A stretch of DNA of 64,000 bases from positions 310,001 to 374,000 of the forward strand of contig NZ_BSDD01000002.1 of the NCBI RefSeq assembly GCF_030268065.1. Direction: 5' to 3'. This document shows, piece by piece, positions 63,819 through 64,000 of this stretch; within the stretch, counting starts at the first letter, position 1, and each line of letters starts with the position of its first letter. The stretch comes from Geothrix rubra (GTDB lineage: Bacteria; Acidobacteriota; Holophagae; Holophagales; Holophagaceae). The notes under the pieces were generated by a model. The model saw nothing but the letters and a program-made list of their open reading frames with translations. It was not told where the DNA came from and did no database searches. The position numbers and the translations under genes are program-made.

Positions 63819-64000
63819 GGCCATCCATACCCGCGGCCCCCACGGGGCTGCGGAAGGGACCGTCGGGTGGATGGAAGAGGACCTGTGGCCCCAGCATGGC
63901 CTTGCTGCTGGGAAGCCTGCTCCCCCTGTTCGGGCAGGAACCGATGGAAATGGGCCCCATCCCGACGAGAGAGATGTTCCCGCTCTACCTTCTGCCGATG
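63806..64000 (+). CDS. Partial secreted protein, 3' end outside window
   Basis: The frame is open from ATG 63806 to the window edge, 65 codons, overlapping the cyclase stop by 13 bp. A later ATG at 63896 fits a signal peptide better (MALLLGSLLPLFGQEPMEMG). The following G-P-I-P-T-R-E-M-F-P-L-Y-L-L-P-M recalls the DUF3187-type start (G-P-L-P-x-R-N-x-x-P), but there is too little sequence to assign it. Confidence 0.55.
   Translation, partial: MRSLGPSIPAAPTGLRKGPSGGWKRTCGPSMALLLGSLLPLFGQEPMEMGPIPTREMFPLYLLPM

Overview
The window is about 70% GC, densely coded DNA, apart from one lower-GC stretch. Gene content suggests an environmental Gram-negative bacterium, most likely an acidobacterium of the Holophagae/Geothrix type. 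This rests on three tandem Oar-like TonB-dependent receptors with carboxypeptidase-regulatory N-termini, a multiheme cytochrome locus, sigma-54 activators, a type II (archaeal-type) GAPDH and an RND pump fused to a TolC-like protein. The lineage is inferred from gene content only.

Layout. 1-6.6 kb: a partial secreted protein, a CYTH-domain protein, a secreted lipase-like hydrolase, a small lipoprotein, a Ser/Thr kinase and ligA. 6.6-12.4 kb (minus strand): grx, mreB, mreC, mreD, mrdA, rodA and ligA, a rod-shape operon with overlapping or nearly touching genes. 12.4-15.5 kb: a SurA-N-like lipoprotein, tRNA-Phe with a duplicated 3' end, a YfgM-like membrane protein and a pyrimidine-nucleoside phosphorylase. 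16-26 kb: three Oar-like outer-membrane receptors, each followed by a hairpin terminator where one can be seen. 26-29.7 kb (minus): leuS, pyrE and a cobalamin adenosyltransferase. 29.8-31.9 kb: a hybrid histidine kinase and a convergent response regulator.

32-38 kb (minus) is the first unusual locus. A sigma-54 activator gene lies upstream of a candidate sigma-54 promoter. That promoter faces an atypical cluster A-I substrate-binding protein whose usual metal-ligand histidines appear replaced, a TrmO/TsaA-like protein, a His-rich NifX-like protein, an octaheme cytochrome c of the tetrathionate-reductase family and a cytochrome b. 38.2-47.6 kb holds a BlaI/BlaR1-like pair with a palindromic operator over its promoter, dinG, rlmH, a lipoprotein, gdhA, type II gap, an alkyladenine glycosylase and tmRNA (tag ANDNFELALAA). 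47.6-50.2 kb, directly after tmRNA, looks acquired: lower GC, an alpha/beta hydrolase, a gene fragment and a 7TM protein.

51.6-60.9 kb is the second unusual locus. A GAF-AAA-Fis sigma-54 activator is followed by two matching promoter modules. Each has an 11-14-11 bp palindrome, about 85 bp, a TGGCAT-N5-GTGC promoter and a short leader. The first module serves a lipoprotein gene that now carries a frameshift. The second serves an operon of a STAS-like protein, an RND adaptor, an RND permease-TolC fusion of 1475 residues and a TetR regulator. The window ends with an outer-membrane beta-barrel protein, a sensorless histidine kinase, a membrane diguanylate cyclase and the start of a secreted protein.
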